Source: Flavobacteriales bacterium (GTDB lineage Bacteria > Bacteroidota > Bacteroidia > Flavobacteriales_F > PHOS-HE28). Taken from it: a stretch of 64,000 bases of DNA. Location: positions 1 to 64,000 of the forward strand of contig JADJCS010000001.1 in NCBI GenBank assembly GCA_016703105.1, given 5' to 3'. A model generated the notes under the pieces. That model saw only the letters and a list, made by a program, of their open reading frames with translations. It was not told the DNA's origin and made no database searches. A program made the position numbers and the translations under genes. This document shows, in pieces, positions 1-8,312 of the stretch; within the stretch, counting starts at the first letter, position 1; each line of letters begins with the position of its first letter.

Positions 1-717
1 GGGTTCTACAGTTCTGTGGGCGGCAACACCTTGCTTACGGTCGATTCGGTCCCGGGAGGTCATATTCCTGGACCGGGGCGGCGTCGAGGGGCAGGGATTC
101 CATCCAGGTTTTCAAGAAGGGACCATCACGGTCACTGCTACAGCGGATCCCGCTTGTGGATCCGCGACGGCTTCGGAGTTCATCGCCATGGTAACCTTCG
201 CCTCGGATACGATCGTGGGACCGGAAACCGTGTTGGTGAACGAAACTGTTACCTACTCGATAAACCCCGTTCCCGGTGCGTCATACCTCTGGGCGGATCC
301 CTTGGGCTGGGCCGTGAGTGGCCTGGATAGCAATGCGGTGCAGTTGGCCGTCGACACTCCACCCTTCGTGTGGGTGGAACTATGCGTCACGGTTTCGTTC
401 TTGGATTGCGATTCCACATACTGTGACAGCATTTGGGTAAATGGTACAGTGGTCACGCTAGAGCCGGATCCAAGCTCTGGTTGGTTCGCTATACATCCCA
501 ACCCATCATCTGGAGTATTCACATTGAGCGCACCCACGAGTTGGAAACTAGCGGTCGAGTATACGGTGTTCGATGCGCTTGGAGGCAGGTGTCCGAACTG
601 GAGCGCGCTCCAGGGGCAGGCGGTCGATCGATCTGTCGCATCTGGCGAGCGGGCACTACACCCTACGTTGGTCAAATGATGGCGCGTGGGCAGGAACGAC
701 TGGTTATCCAACGGTGA
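1..717 (+). CDS. C-terminal part of a T9SS-secreted protein, frameshifted, cut by the window edge
   Basis: The end of a secreted protein can be read only by changing frame several times. Frame 1 holds the first residues, the next frames give an Ig/PKD-like stretch (SYSWTG, then ITVTATADPACGS), and frame 2 continues to IHPNPSSGVF, the usual opening of a type A T9SS sorting domain. The sorting domain then moves through two further one-base shifts (near 582 and 625; RQVSELERAP, then DLSHLASGHYTLRW) and returns to frame 1 to end in RLVIQR at 717. About five indels in 700 bp with intact motifs on both sides point to sequence error or recent decay. The start lies outside the window. The T9SS C-terminal domain sends cargo across the outer membrane. 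Ligand unknown. Confidence 0.6.
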
Positions 718-743
718 TACTCCCTCCGCATAGAGTCCAGCAT

Positions 744-2553
744 ATGGGTGCTTTCAGTGCGGTGCTGCCGGTCACTCTTTTCCTAGGACTGGCGCTTTTG
801 CCTAAGGCGCTTCATGCCCAAGAATGGAGCCTTGAAACGCTCGAACCCGGAGGTTTTCCTAGGGGCTATAGCCTAACCGATGATCAACGGGGTGATCTCA
901 TTGTGGTTGGCCAAAAAATGGGCGTGATGGACAGCGCACTTGTCACGCGTTGCCAGTCGAGTGGCGTGACCTGGTCAAGAATACTATACGACAATAGCGG
1001 TCTTTGGCCTCGAACGGAGCTCTACAAGGTGATGACGGCCAGCAATGGGGATATCATAGCCGTCGGGCACGAGATGGTCAACTTGATCTACCATTGTCTC
1101 ATCGCCCGCCTTGATCCCAACGGAAATCTCCTTTGGAGCACGTCCGTTACCACGGACAATGACTACCACACTTTCGCAGGTGTATGCGAGTCGGCAACAG
1201 GAGACATCTACGCAGTGGGTTGGACTGGTCCTTCGAACCAAAGCAATGAGGTGATCGCGAAGTTCGACGCTGCCGGGAATCTGTCGTGGTTCCGTGAGTT
1301 GGATATCCCCGGCAGCCAGCTCGCCCGGTGTCCGGTCATGCAAGGGGACAGTTTGATAGTGGTTAGCTGTTCCATTCAAGGCGGCTCTGACCTTGTGGTG
1401 ATGCGCTTTGACGCTATGGGCAATCTGTTGTACCGCCGCACTGTAGGCACTGGGAATAACGAATTACCAGTGAGCGATCTGCCTGACAGTACGGGCGGGT
1501 ATGTGGCCTCCTACCTGAAGAACAATGATCTAGCAGGGATAATTCGCTTCGATGGCGCCCTAGCCCCGACTGGGCCCGCGTTGATTGTGGAGCCCAGCCG
1601 CTCTCTCAACAATCCTGGGTGGTATGATCTGGTACGCCGGCGATTCCTCCTGCGTGATAGCGGGCCAAGCGTCGGATGGTTTCCAGGGCTTCGCAATAGC
1701 GCTGCGCGTCTCGTTGTCCACGGGTGCGATCATTTGGGAAAGGTCCTTCACGACATCGGCGTTCGTTTCGGACTGTTTTCCATCAACCGCACCAGGTGCT
1801 ATCGCTCTTGTCAGCCCTGCCACGGGGCTGAATGCGAACGGCAGTTACCCGGTTAACATGAATCTGATCGCTGTCGCAACCGGGTTGGACTTTAGCGGTG
1901 GTGCTTGTGTGCCCCTCGAACCTTTTGTCGCTACAACATCCTGGGAGAGCCTCAGCATGCAGGATCATATCGTCACTGTGCTCTCCCCTCCGACCACGAT
2001 ACGCAATGCCATTCCCATCAATACGCGGACTTTGCTCGTCGATGCATGCACCAGTATCCCTCTTCCGGTGGAATTGACCCACTTTGAGGGCAACGTGTTA
2101 GGCACTACGATCGTGCTGGACTGGTCCACAGCCTCGGAGAACAACAATGAGCGTTACGAGATCGAACGAAGCGACGACGGTTCCGCATGGCACTGGATGG
2201 CTGCTCTTTCTGGACAAGGCTCATCCTTTAGTGAACATCGTTATCAATGGGTAGACCAGGAGCCCATTATTGGTATCAACTATTACCGCCTGCGTCAAGT
2301 TGATGATAACGGAAGTATCGAACTATCACATGCTGTCGCGGTCGAATACGCTCCTTCACAGTGGTCTCGTCTCCTCATTGGTCAGAACCCAGTGGTATCG
2401 GGCCAAGTGATCTATGTACGTGAACTTGCGACCCTGCATGATGTTATGGGTCGGAAGTTGCTCGGTCCTGCCATGAGGTTCACAGCACCGTCTACTCCGG
2501 GCACCTATTTGCTTCATGCCATTGACCGCGTCGAGGTCTTCTGCGTGCAGTAG
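744..2553 (+). CDS. T9SS-secreted protein with beta-propeller-like repeats, one frameshift
   Basis: The start at 744 gives a clear signal peptide (MGAFSAVLPVTLFLGLALL, ending near HAQ). The body repeats patterns such as GDIIAVGHE, GDIYAVGW and FDAAGNLSW, typical of WD-like or SBBP-like beta-propellers in Bacteroidota. The C-terminal third has the fibronectin-like linker seen before T9SS domains (LPVELTHFEG, then WSTASENNNERYEIERS and YYRLRQVDDNG) and a short sorting domain (IGQNPVVSG to VEVFCVQ). The frame changes near 1615, where a GGG run reads as though it should be GG: before it the text is RSLNN, after it GGMIWYAGDSSC. With that base removed the gene is one ORF of about 600 codons. Function unknown beyond secretion. 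Confidence 0.7.
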
Positions 2554-2750
2554 AGAAGTCCTATGCTCTAGTAACAATGCGAGCGCGGGCAAGTGCAGGA
2601 AGGGAGCCGTCCACCCGTGGCCAACGGATTCAAGCCGAAGGCCAGTGTCTCCAAAGCTCGTAGGAGGGGTAGTTCCTCGCGGTACGGCCAGAATGCCCAA
2701 GAACCAATGGGCTCCGCCCACCTTCTTGTCCAGTGTCCTATCCGTCTAAA

Positions 2751-2925
2751 GCAGCTAGTGGCTCGCAGCTAGTGGCTTGCAGCCAGCAGCCAGCAGCCAA
2801 AGGCCCGCTGCCCACCGTGTCCACCTGTCCACCCGGCCAAGAACCTTCACCGCCAGCAGCCAGCAGCCAACAGCCAACAGCCAACAGCCAACAGCCAAGC
2901 TTGTAGCCAGCAGCCTGCAGCCCCC
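2751..2925. repeat. Heptamer tandem repeats (GCAGCCA/ACAGCCA family)
   Basis: The gap 2554-2984 between the ends of two convergent genes has no gene. It holds two runs of 7-bp units. The first (2751-2813) reads GCAGCTA, GTGGCTC, GCAGCTA, GTGGCTT, then three GCAGCCA. The second (2856-2897) has two GCAGCCA followed by four ACAGCCA, then diverging heptamers to 2925. No protein-coding signal, hairpin or transposase is seen. Other heptamer runs lie near 10105, 25461 and 35565. Confidence 0.85.
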
Positions 2926-2984
2926 AAAAGCAACGAACCCCGGACACCAAAGTCCAGGGCTCGTTAGCAGCGGCGCGGTTTGCC

Positions 2985-3677
2985 CTATGCAGCCACCGGC
3001 ACAGGCGTTTGTGGAGCGTCCCCGCTACCCGTCCCCAGATCGATCACGATCCGGGCGTTCTGGTAATCGCGGTAGAAGTCCGAGTTCGAAAAAGCGAACT
3101 GCTCCATCAGCGCGTCAAGCCGCTTCGTCAGCAACTTGTTCGTGTCGCGCATCAAGGTCTTCAGTTCGGCTGTCGCGCCCTTGCGCAGTGCGATCGCGTT
3201 CTGCGGCGCCACAATGGCGGCCACGTAATTGTCGATCGCGGTTTGCAGGGCGGTAAGCGTAGCGGGCGTGATGCTGTAGTCCGCCAGGTTCGCCACCACC
3301 TCGTTGGCAGCGGTATGGATCCCCTGGCAGTGCTGCGCTATCACCGAATCGCGGTGACGCAGCAAGCTGCCACGGCTCACGTCCATCTTGCCTAACAACA
3401 CACTGTCCCCGATCACGGTCGCGTAAGCACGTACGCCCCCGGCCACCAAGATCGTCTGGTTCAACATCGCGGTCTCGCACTCCTCTTTCACCTTCGCGAA
3501 ACCTCGGATATCGATCACTTGGCGTTCAATGCAACCCTCCACGGCACCAATGTTCGTGTCGAGCTCTTGAGCGGCGTCCGCTACTGCGGGTTTCGCCGTC
3601 CACACACTTTCGTTCAACGTCAACGTCCTCTGCGTGGCGTAGAACATCGTCATCTGGTTTTCTTGTCTCTTGTCCAT
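2985..3677 (-). CDS. Conserved hypothetical helical protein
   Basis: A 230-residue soluble protein with no signal peptide or membrane segment. The start is set at MDKRQENQMTMFYATQ (3677) rather than 16 codons upstream, because sequences of this type begin shortly before this segment. It looks largely alpha-helical: a QELDTNIGAVEGCIE segment, then VKEECETAM, a Thr/Ala-rich middle and LMRDTNKLLTKRLDALMEQF near residue 190, ending in a flexible SGDAPQTPVPVAA tail. It resembles a hypothetical family that recurs in Bacteroidota genomes, but I cannot assign a function. An AT-rich region upstream (about 3770-3890) probably holds its promoter, and the heptamer repeats follow its end. Confidence 0.75.
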   Translation of the reverse strand: MDKRQENQMTMFYATQRTLTLNESVWTAKPAVADAAQELDTNIGAVEGCIERQVIDIRGFAKVKEECETAMLNQTILVAGGVRAYATVIGDSVLLGKMDVSRGSLLRHRDSVIAQHCQGIHTAANEVVANLADYSITPATLTALQTAIDNYVAAIVAPQNAIALRKGATAELKTLMRDTNKLLTKRLDALMEQFAFSNSDFYRDYQNARIVIDLGTGSGDAPQTPVPVAA

Positions 3678-3769
3678 CGTGTCTGTCTTTAAGTGGTTTG
3701 TGTTTTGGCTTGCGCCGCTGGCCACTTCAACGCCACGATGGGGCGCGCATGTTCCATCCGATCTACCGA

Positions 3770-3890
3770 ACCCCTGTTCATAATGTGTTCACACATATGC
3801 GTTTTACAAATGGATATGATATACTTTACACATATCATAGGAATGATATTGTACAGCAATGGATTTTGCAAGTGCCCTCTGGAAATGCCA
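3770..3890. promoter_or_regulatory. AT-rich upstream region with two inverted repeats
   Basis: This stretch is far more AT-rich than its surroundings and contains no gene. It has ATGTG-TTCA-CACAT (3783-3796) and TATGATA, 11 bases, TATCATA (3815-3839), which could be operator sites for the minus-strand gene that starts at 3677. No clear TAnnTTTG box was found. The role is an inference from position and composition. Confidence 0.35.
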
Positions 3891-4084
3891 TAAGCGGCGC
3901 CCGTCGTGTGACGGAACGTTCGCCCCGGCGCATGCGCACGCCGGTCATTCCCACCTGCGAAGGCCAGATGGATCAGTAAATACCAGTACCAGGAACTATG
4001 GATAGATAAACACGGAGCGGGGCGAAGATGCGGATTATTCTATTCTCAGTTGTTCTCGTGCGATCGGGAGCGCACGTCCGGTAC

Positions 4085-4630
4085 GCAGCGTCTGAGCGGC
4101 GGTCGATGGCCTCTGTTAAGGTGCCATACACCGCTGCGATGCGGCGTGTCGCCTCGGCAGGGCTGCAGGTCCCTTCTGCACGTTCACCGTCGGCCTCTGC
4201 GGCGTTCCGTACCGCCAATGTGCGCGTGCAGGTCCCCTCTGCACGGCCGCGCACGGCCTCTGCAATGCCGCCGACGCCCTCGGTTCGATCGTAGACGGCC
4301 TATGTACAAGCGCGGCCTGTCAATATTTCCGTGTAGCACGCCTATGTTCAGCAGCAGGTCGCCTCTGCGAAGCAGCGGAACCGCTTCGCGTCTCGCACTA
4401 TCCCATTTGCAAGTGTGTCAAGGGCGTTCGCAGCCGCTGTAAACGGCTTCGCGATCCGAACAACGCCCTTCGCGATGGCAACAATGCCGTTTTCATTCTC
4501 GCCGCCCGCGTATGCAGTTCCGTCGCACCCCTTCGCAATGCGACCGAGCGCATTTGCGCCGCCCCCAACCGCCTTTGCGCACCCTCCGATCGCGCTCGCG
4601 ATCCCACCGCCTGCCATTGTTTCAGGTCGC
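4085..4630. repeat. Array of 26 degenerate 21-bp repeats with no indels
   Basis: Cutting the sequence every 21 bases from 4085 gives 26 consecutive units (first at 4085, last at 4610). They share a core of roughly GCCTYYGCR at unit positions 4-12; the other positions vary. By hand count, unit position 5 is C in 23 of 26, position 7 is T in 21, position 10 is G in 24, and positions 10-12 are GCA or GCG in 17. Typical units are ACGGCCTCTGCAATGCCGCC(G) at 4253 and ACGCCCTTCGCGATGGCAAC(A) at 4463. The plus frame would give a heptapeptide repeat near xAFAxxP but has stops at 4294 and 4336; the minus frame (xxxAKxx heptads, 4617-4348) has stops at 4348, 4342 and 4300. Protein coding is therefore not supported across the array. 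Confidence 0.85.
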
Positions 4631-4689
4631 CCCGGTTCCCGTTCGCGGATCCCTTAACGCCCCACCATGCCGGTCCGGTCCATCCCGGT

Positions 4690-4732
4690 CCCGTCCCCGC
4701 AGGGTCACTCGAAGAGGACCCTGCGGAACGGG
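4690..4732. other. Long hairpin, role unknown
   Basis: CCGCAGGGTC (4697-4706) and GACCCTGCGG (4717-4726) form a perfect 10-bp stem with a 10-base loop, extended by CCCG/CGGG outside. No T-run follows, so it is not a standard terminator. It lies between the 21-bp array and the gene at 4868, in a region (4631-4867) that otherwise shows nothing. Confidence 0.6.
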
Positions 4733-4867
4733 AGCAAAGGCAGGATCCTCATGGCTGTGACCCTTTAGGATATGCTCTCGAAAGCCGGTCGTTATAACTA
4801 AAGTTCTATTGCGCCCTTTTTGGTGCCGCCCAACCTTGCGCGCCCATCCCGGTCCACTGATCGAGCC

Positions 4868-5825
4868 ATGCGCAGCCCTCTTCTCCTCGCCGTTCTCCTC
4901 TTCAGCGCCACGGGCCCTGTGGCCTTGGGCCAGAGCCTTGGCACGCGGGCGGTGGTGCCCGCTGGTGGTGCGGGCGAGGGCGGCGGAACAAGTCTTGGTT
5001 GGACGCTCGGCCAACCGGCCAGCGCCACCTATGCGGGCGGTGGTGCGGTGGTAACGGCGGGCGTGCAGCAACCCGAAGGCATACTTCTTACGCTGAACAT
5101 CAGTGCGCTGCTGGATGGCCCCCTACGTGCCCGCCGCTTCGCTCATGCACGACAGCCTGCGCACGCGCGGGTTGTTGCCTGTGAACGAGCCCTTCACCGC
5201 CCTCGGTCATCCACCGGTGGGTTTGCAGAACGGAAGCGCGCTCGGTGCGTCCGCCTTGCTGCACACCGGCCCCAATGCGGTGGTGGACTGGGTGTTCCTT
5301 GAACTGCGCGGCGCGGACGACAACGGCCGGATCGACGCAGCGCGAGCCGCCGTGGTGCAACGCGATGGCGACGTGGTGGACATGGACGGCCTGTCGCCGG
5401 TACGCATCACCGCGCTGCCCGGCAATTACCACATCGCCCTGCTGCACCGCAACCACCTGCCGGTAATGACCCTGGCCCCCGTGGCCCTGGGCGGAGGTCC
5501 GAACACGCTGGACCTCACCGATGGCAGCACGGCCCTGCATGTGCCCAATGCGCAGCGCGTGCGCAGCGGGGTGCGCCTGCTGTGGGTGGGCGACGTGAAC
5601 CACAACGGTGCGGTGAAGTACGCCGGATCCAACAACGACCGCGACCCCATCCTCATCGCCGTAGGCGGCACCGTGCCCACCGCCACAGTGAACGGTTACC
5701 TGCCCACCGATGTGAACCTGGACGGCCGGGTGCGCTACGCTGGCAGTGCGAACGACCGCGACCCCGTGCTCCAGACCATCGGCGGCAATGTGCCCACGGC
5801 CGTGCGCTCCCAACCTCTTCCCTGA
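4868..5825 (+). CDS. Secreted protein with GWTLGQP domain and two NDRDPIL repeats, one frameshift
   Basis: The start at 4868 gives a signal peptide (MRSPLLLAVLLFSATGPVAL). The mature N-terminus has the Bacteroidota pattern SLGWTLGQPASATY...VQQPEG, often seen before sorting domains. The frame changes near 5120 in a CCCCC run that should be CCCC (LLDGP continues as YVPAASLMHDS). The C-terminal half carries two repeats, GDVNHNGAVKYAGSNNDRDP near residue 240 and TDVNLDGRVRYAGSANDRDP near residue 285. Their DVNxxGxVxY core looks like a dockerin/EF-hand type calcium loop, and NDRDPIL tails occur in large secreted Bacteroidota proteins. Corrected length is about 319 residues. The next gene starts 13 bases after the stop, so both may be co-transcribed. 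Substrate unknown. Confidence 0.65.
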
Positions 5826-5837
5826 ACTGAACCGACC

Positions 5838-8165
5838 ATGCGCCTTTCCACCCTCCTCACCACCGCCTTGCTCTGCGGCCGCCTCGTCGCCCAGGTGCCG
5901 CAGGCCTTCGATTTCCAGGGCGTGGCCCGCGATGCCAGCGGCAATGTGCTGAGCGCGCAACCTGTGAGCGTGCGGTTGAGCGTACACAGCGGTACGGCCG
6001 GTGGCCCTATCGCCTATCAGGAAACGCACGCCATCAGCACCAATGCCTTCGGCTTGTTCAGCGTGGCGGTGGGGCAGGGGAGCACCACGCAAGGTGTCTT
6101 CGCCGATGTGGCCTGGGGTGCGGCTGCGCACTTCCTGCACGTGGAACTGGATGCGAGCGGTGGCAGCAACTACTTGGACATGGGCACTACCCAACTGCTC
6201 AGCGTGCCCTACGCGCTGCATGCGGGTGGCGTGGATTGTCCCACGGTGAGCATGCTGGGCGATACGCTGAAGCAGGCCAACGGCTGCTTTGTGATCATAC
6301 CGGGCCTGAGCGCTGCGAACGGCGGATGCCTGGACCTGGACCAGGACGGCTTCTACGACCGGCCGGGCTGCAACACGCAGGTGGATTGCAACGACAATGC
6401 GGGCTTCATCAACCCCGGTGCGTTCGAAGAGTGCGCCACGGAAGTGGATGAGGATTGCAACGGCATCGTGGACGACAACCCTAACGAAGCCGCCTGGTAC
6501 GCCTGGCACCCGGATGCGGACGGCGACAGCTACGGCAATGCGGCCATCACCATCAATGCCTGCGCACGGCCGCCCGGCCATGTGCTGAACGACGACGATT
6601 GCGACGACAGCAACGCGAACATCTTCCCCGGCAACGGTTGTAGCACCTTTTGCACGCCTGCGGAGGTCGCCTGGGTGGACGCCAACTTCATCTTCTACAA
6701 GGAGTCGCTCATGTCGGCCTTCAGCACCTGCATCTTCGAGCCGAGCCCGGAGAGCTGCATCCAGTTCACGCTGGAGGGAATGGGCATACCACTGAGCCAG
6801 GAATGCAACACCTGCGGCATCGGTTGGGTGAACTGCTTGCAGCAGGAGTGCCTTACGGCATGCGTCGTGAGCTCCGAGTCCTGCGAAGCCTGCATGCTCT
6901 CCGCAGGATGCACGGCCAACATGCTGTTGTGCTTCGGCCTGGTGGACGCCGATGGCGACGGTGTGCCTGCGGGGTCCGATTGCAACGACAACAATGCGGC
7001 CATCCATCCGGGCGCTCCGGAGATCTGTGACACGATCGACAACGACTGCGACGGGCAGATCGACGAGGGCAACGTGTGCAACCCTTGTCCGGACGACGAT
7101 GCCGATGGCTTTACGACCTGCGATGGCGATTGTGACGACAGCGATGAGAACGTGAACCCCGATGCCACGGAGATGTGTGATGGGATCGACAACAACTGCG
7201 ATGGGCAGGTGGATGAGGACTGCGCCGGAACGGAATGCGGCTTCTTCAACGGCACCTTCCAAGGCACATGTGATGGCAGTGAGATGTGCGTGAACGGCTT
7301 CTGTGTGCCGTGTACAGATAACGATGCCGATGGCTTCACCACCTGCCAGGGTGATTGCGACGACAACAACCTCAACATCAATCCCGGCGCTGTGGAAGTC
7401 TGCGATGGATCGGACAACGACTGCAATGGGACCACGGATGAAGGCTGCGCGCCCGAGGTCTGCGACGGCATCGACAACGACGGCGATGGCCTCACCGATG
7501 CGGCTGACCCGAGCCTTATTCTGGTTCCCTGCGAGAACCAGATCGGCGTGTGCAACAGCGTGCAGAAGTCCAGCAACCTGTGCGTGGGCGGCACCTGGCT
7601 CACCTGTGCCACTTCGGATTATACCATCGGCTCACCTGCCTACGAAGCCACGGAGACCAGCTGCGATACGCAGGACAACGATTGCGACGGACAGGTGGAC
7701 GAGGACAATGTGTGCGACCCTTGTTCCGGTCCGGACGTCTGCAGCATCAACGGCGAGTGTTTCACCAGCGGCCAAGCGAACCCCCTGGCGTACCGCCAGG
7801 TATGCGATCCGTTCCAATCAACCACGAGTTGGTCGTTCCGACCGTTCGGTACGGTATGCATCCAAGGCACTGCTTGCACGTTCGATTCCTTCTGCGATGG
7901 CTTGGGTGAGTGCGCCGCTACGGTGCATAAACCAGCCGGTACAGCATGCGATGATGGCGACCCGAACACCAGCAACGATGTCTGCAATGGTGCAGGCACC
8001 TGCGCCGGAACACCCTGCACGGACAACGATGCGGACGGCTTCACCACCTGCCAGGGTGATTGCAACGACAACAACGCAAACATCAACCCCGGCGCTGTGG
8101 AACTCTGCAACAGCCTGGATGATGATTGCGACGGACAGGTGGATGAGGGAGGGGTGTGCCCCTGA
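5838..8165 (+). CDS. Secreted MopE-type metal-binding repeat protein
   Basis: A 775-residue secreted protein with a signal peptide (MRLSTLLTTALLCGRLVAQ). Residues 20-130 form a domain common in Bacteroidota surface proteins (FDFQGVARDASGNVL ... LLSVPYALHA). The rest is built from about eight Cys/Asp-rich units of the form DxDGDG-x-DCDD-x-PGAxExCDGxDNDCDGxxDE, for example NDADGFTTCQGDCDDNN near residue 500 and again near 740. This is the MopE motif (first described in the copper-responsive surface protein MopE of Methylococcus), which binds metal, usually Ca or Cu. No T9SS sorting domain is visible, as the protein ends inside the last repeat. Its start lies 13 bases after the previous gene. 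Confidence 0.85.
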   Translation: MRLSTLLTTALLCGRLVAQVPQAFDFQGVARDASGNVLSAQPVSVRLSVHSGTAGGPIAYQETHAISTNAFGLFSVAVGQGSTTQGVFADVAWGAAAHFLHVELDASGGSNYLDMGTTQLLSVPYALHAGGVDCPTVSMLGDTLKQANGCFVIIPGLSAANGGCLDLDQDGFYDRPGCNTQVDCNDNAGFINPGAFEECATEVDEDCNGIVDDNPNEAAWYAWHPDADGDSYGNAAITINACARPPGHVLNDDDCDDSNANIFPGNGCSTFCTPAEVAWVDANFIFYKESLMSAFSTCIFEPSPESCIQFTLEGMGIPLSQECNTCGIGWVNCLQQECLTACVVSSESCEACMLSAGCTANMLLCFGLVDADGDGVPAGSDCNDNNAAIHPGAPEICDTIDNDCDGQIDEGNVCNPCPDDDADGFTTCDGDCDDSDENVNPDATEMCDGIDNNCDGQVDEDCAGTECGFFNGTFQGTCDGSEMCVNGFCVPCTDNDADGFTTCQGDCDDNNLNINPGAVEVCDGSDNDCNGTTDEGCAPEVCDGIDNDGDGLTDAADPSLILVPCENQIGVCNSVQKSSNLCVGGTWLTCATSDYTIGSPAYEATETSCDTQDNDCDGQVDEDNVCDPCSGPDVCSINGECFTSGQANPLAYRQVCDPFQSTTSWSFRPFGTVCIQGTACTFDSFCDGLGECAATVHKPAGTACDDGDPNTSNDVCNGAGTCAGTPCTDNDADGFTTCQGDCNDNNANINPGAVELCNSLDDDCDGQVDEGGVCP

Positions 8166-8312
8166 GCACCGGTGAGGTTTCCGTCCGGAAGTGGTTCTGT
8201 GCTTCGGTCCCGACGTTGTAGAGCCGTTCATTGAAGCCACCGGTCGCCTTGTAGGAGGGGGCTAAGGCTTGATATGCCGAACCATACACCCCCCTCGGCG
8301 TATGAACGCCCC

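Noticed and set aside
4348..4617. 89-codon minus-strand ORF in the 21-bp array
   Set aside because: Its heptad pattern is produced by the repeat period itself, and the same frame has stops further along the array; no start signal supports it.
4085..4630. CRISPR array
   Set aside because: Units are 21 bp and degenerate throughout, with no identical repeats, no unique spacers and no cas genes.
5100..7262. 720-codon minus-strand ORF
   Set aside because: It is antisense to the NDRDPIL and MopE genes; its Ala/Val/His-rich text mirrors the repeated GAT and GCC codons of the plus strand and has no domain.
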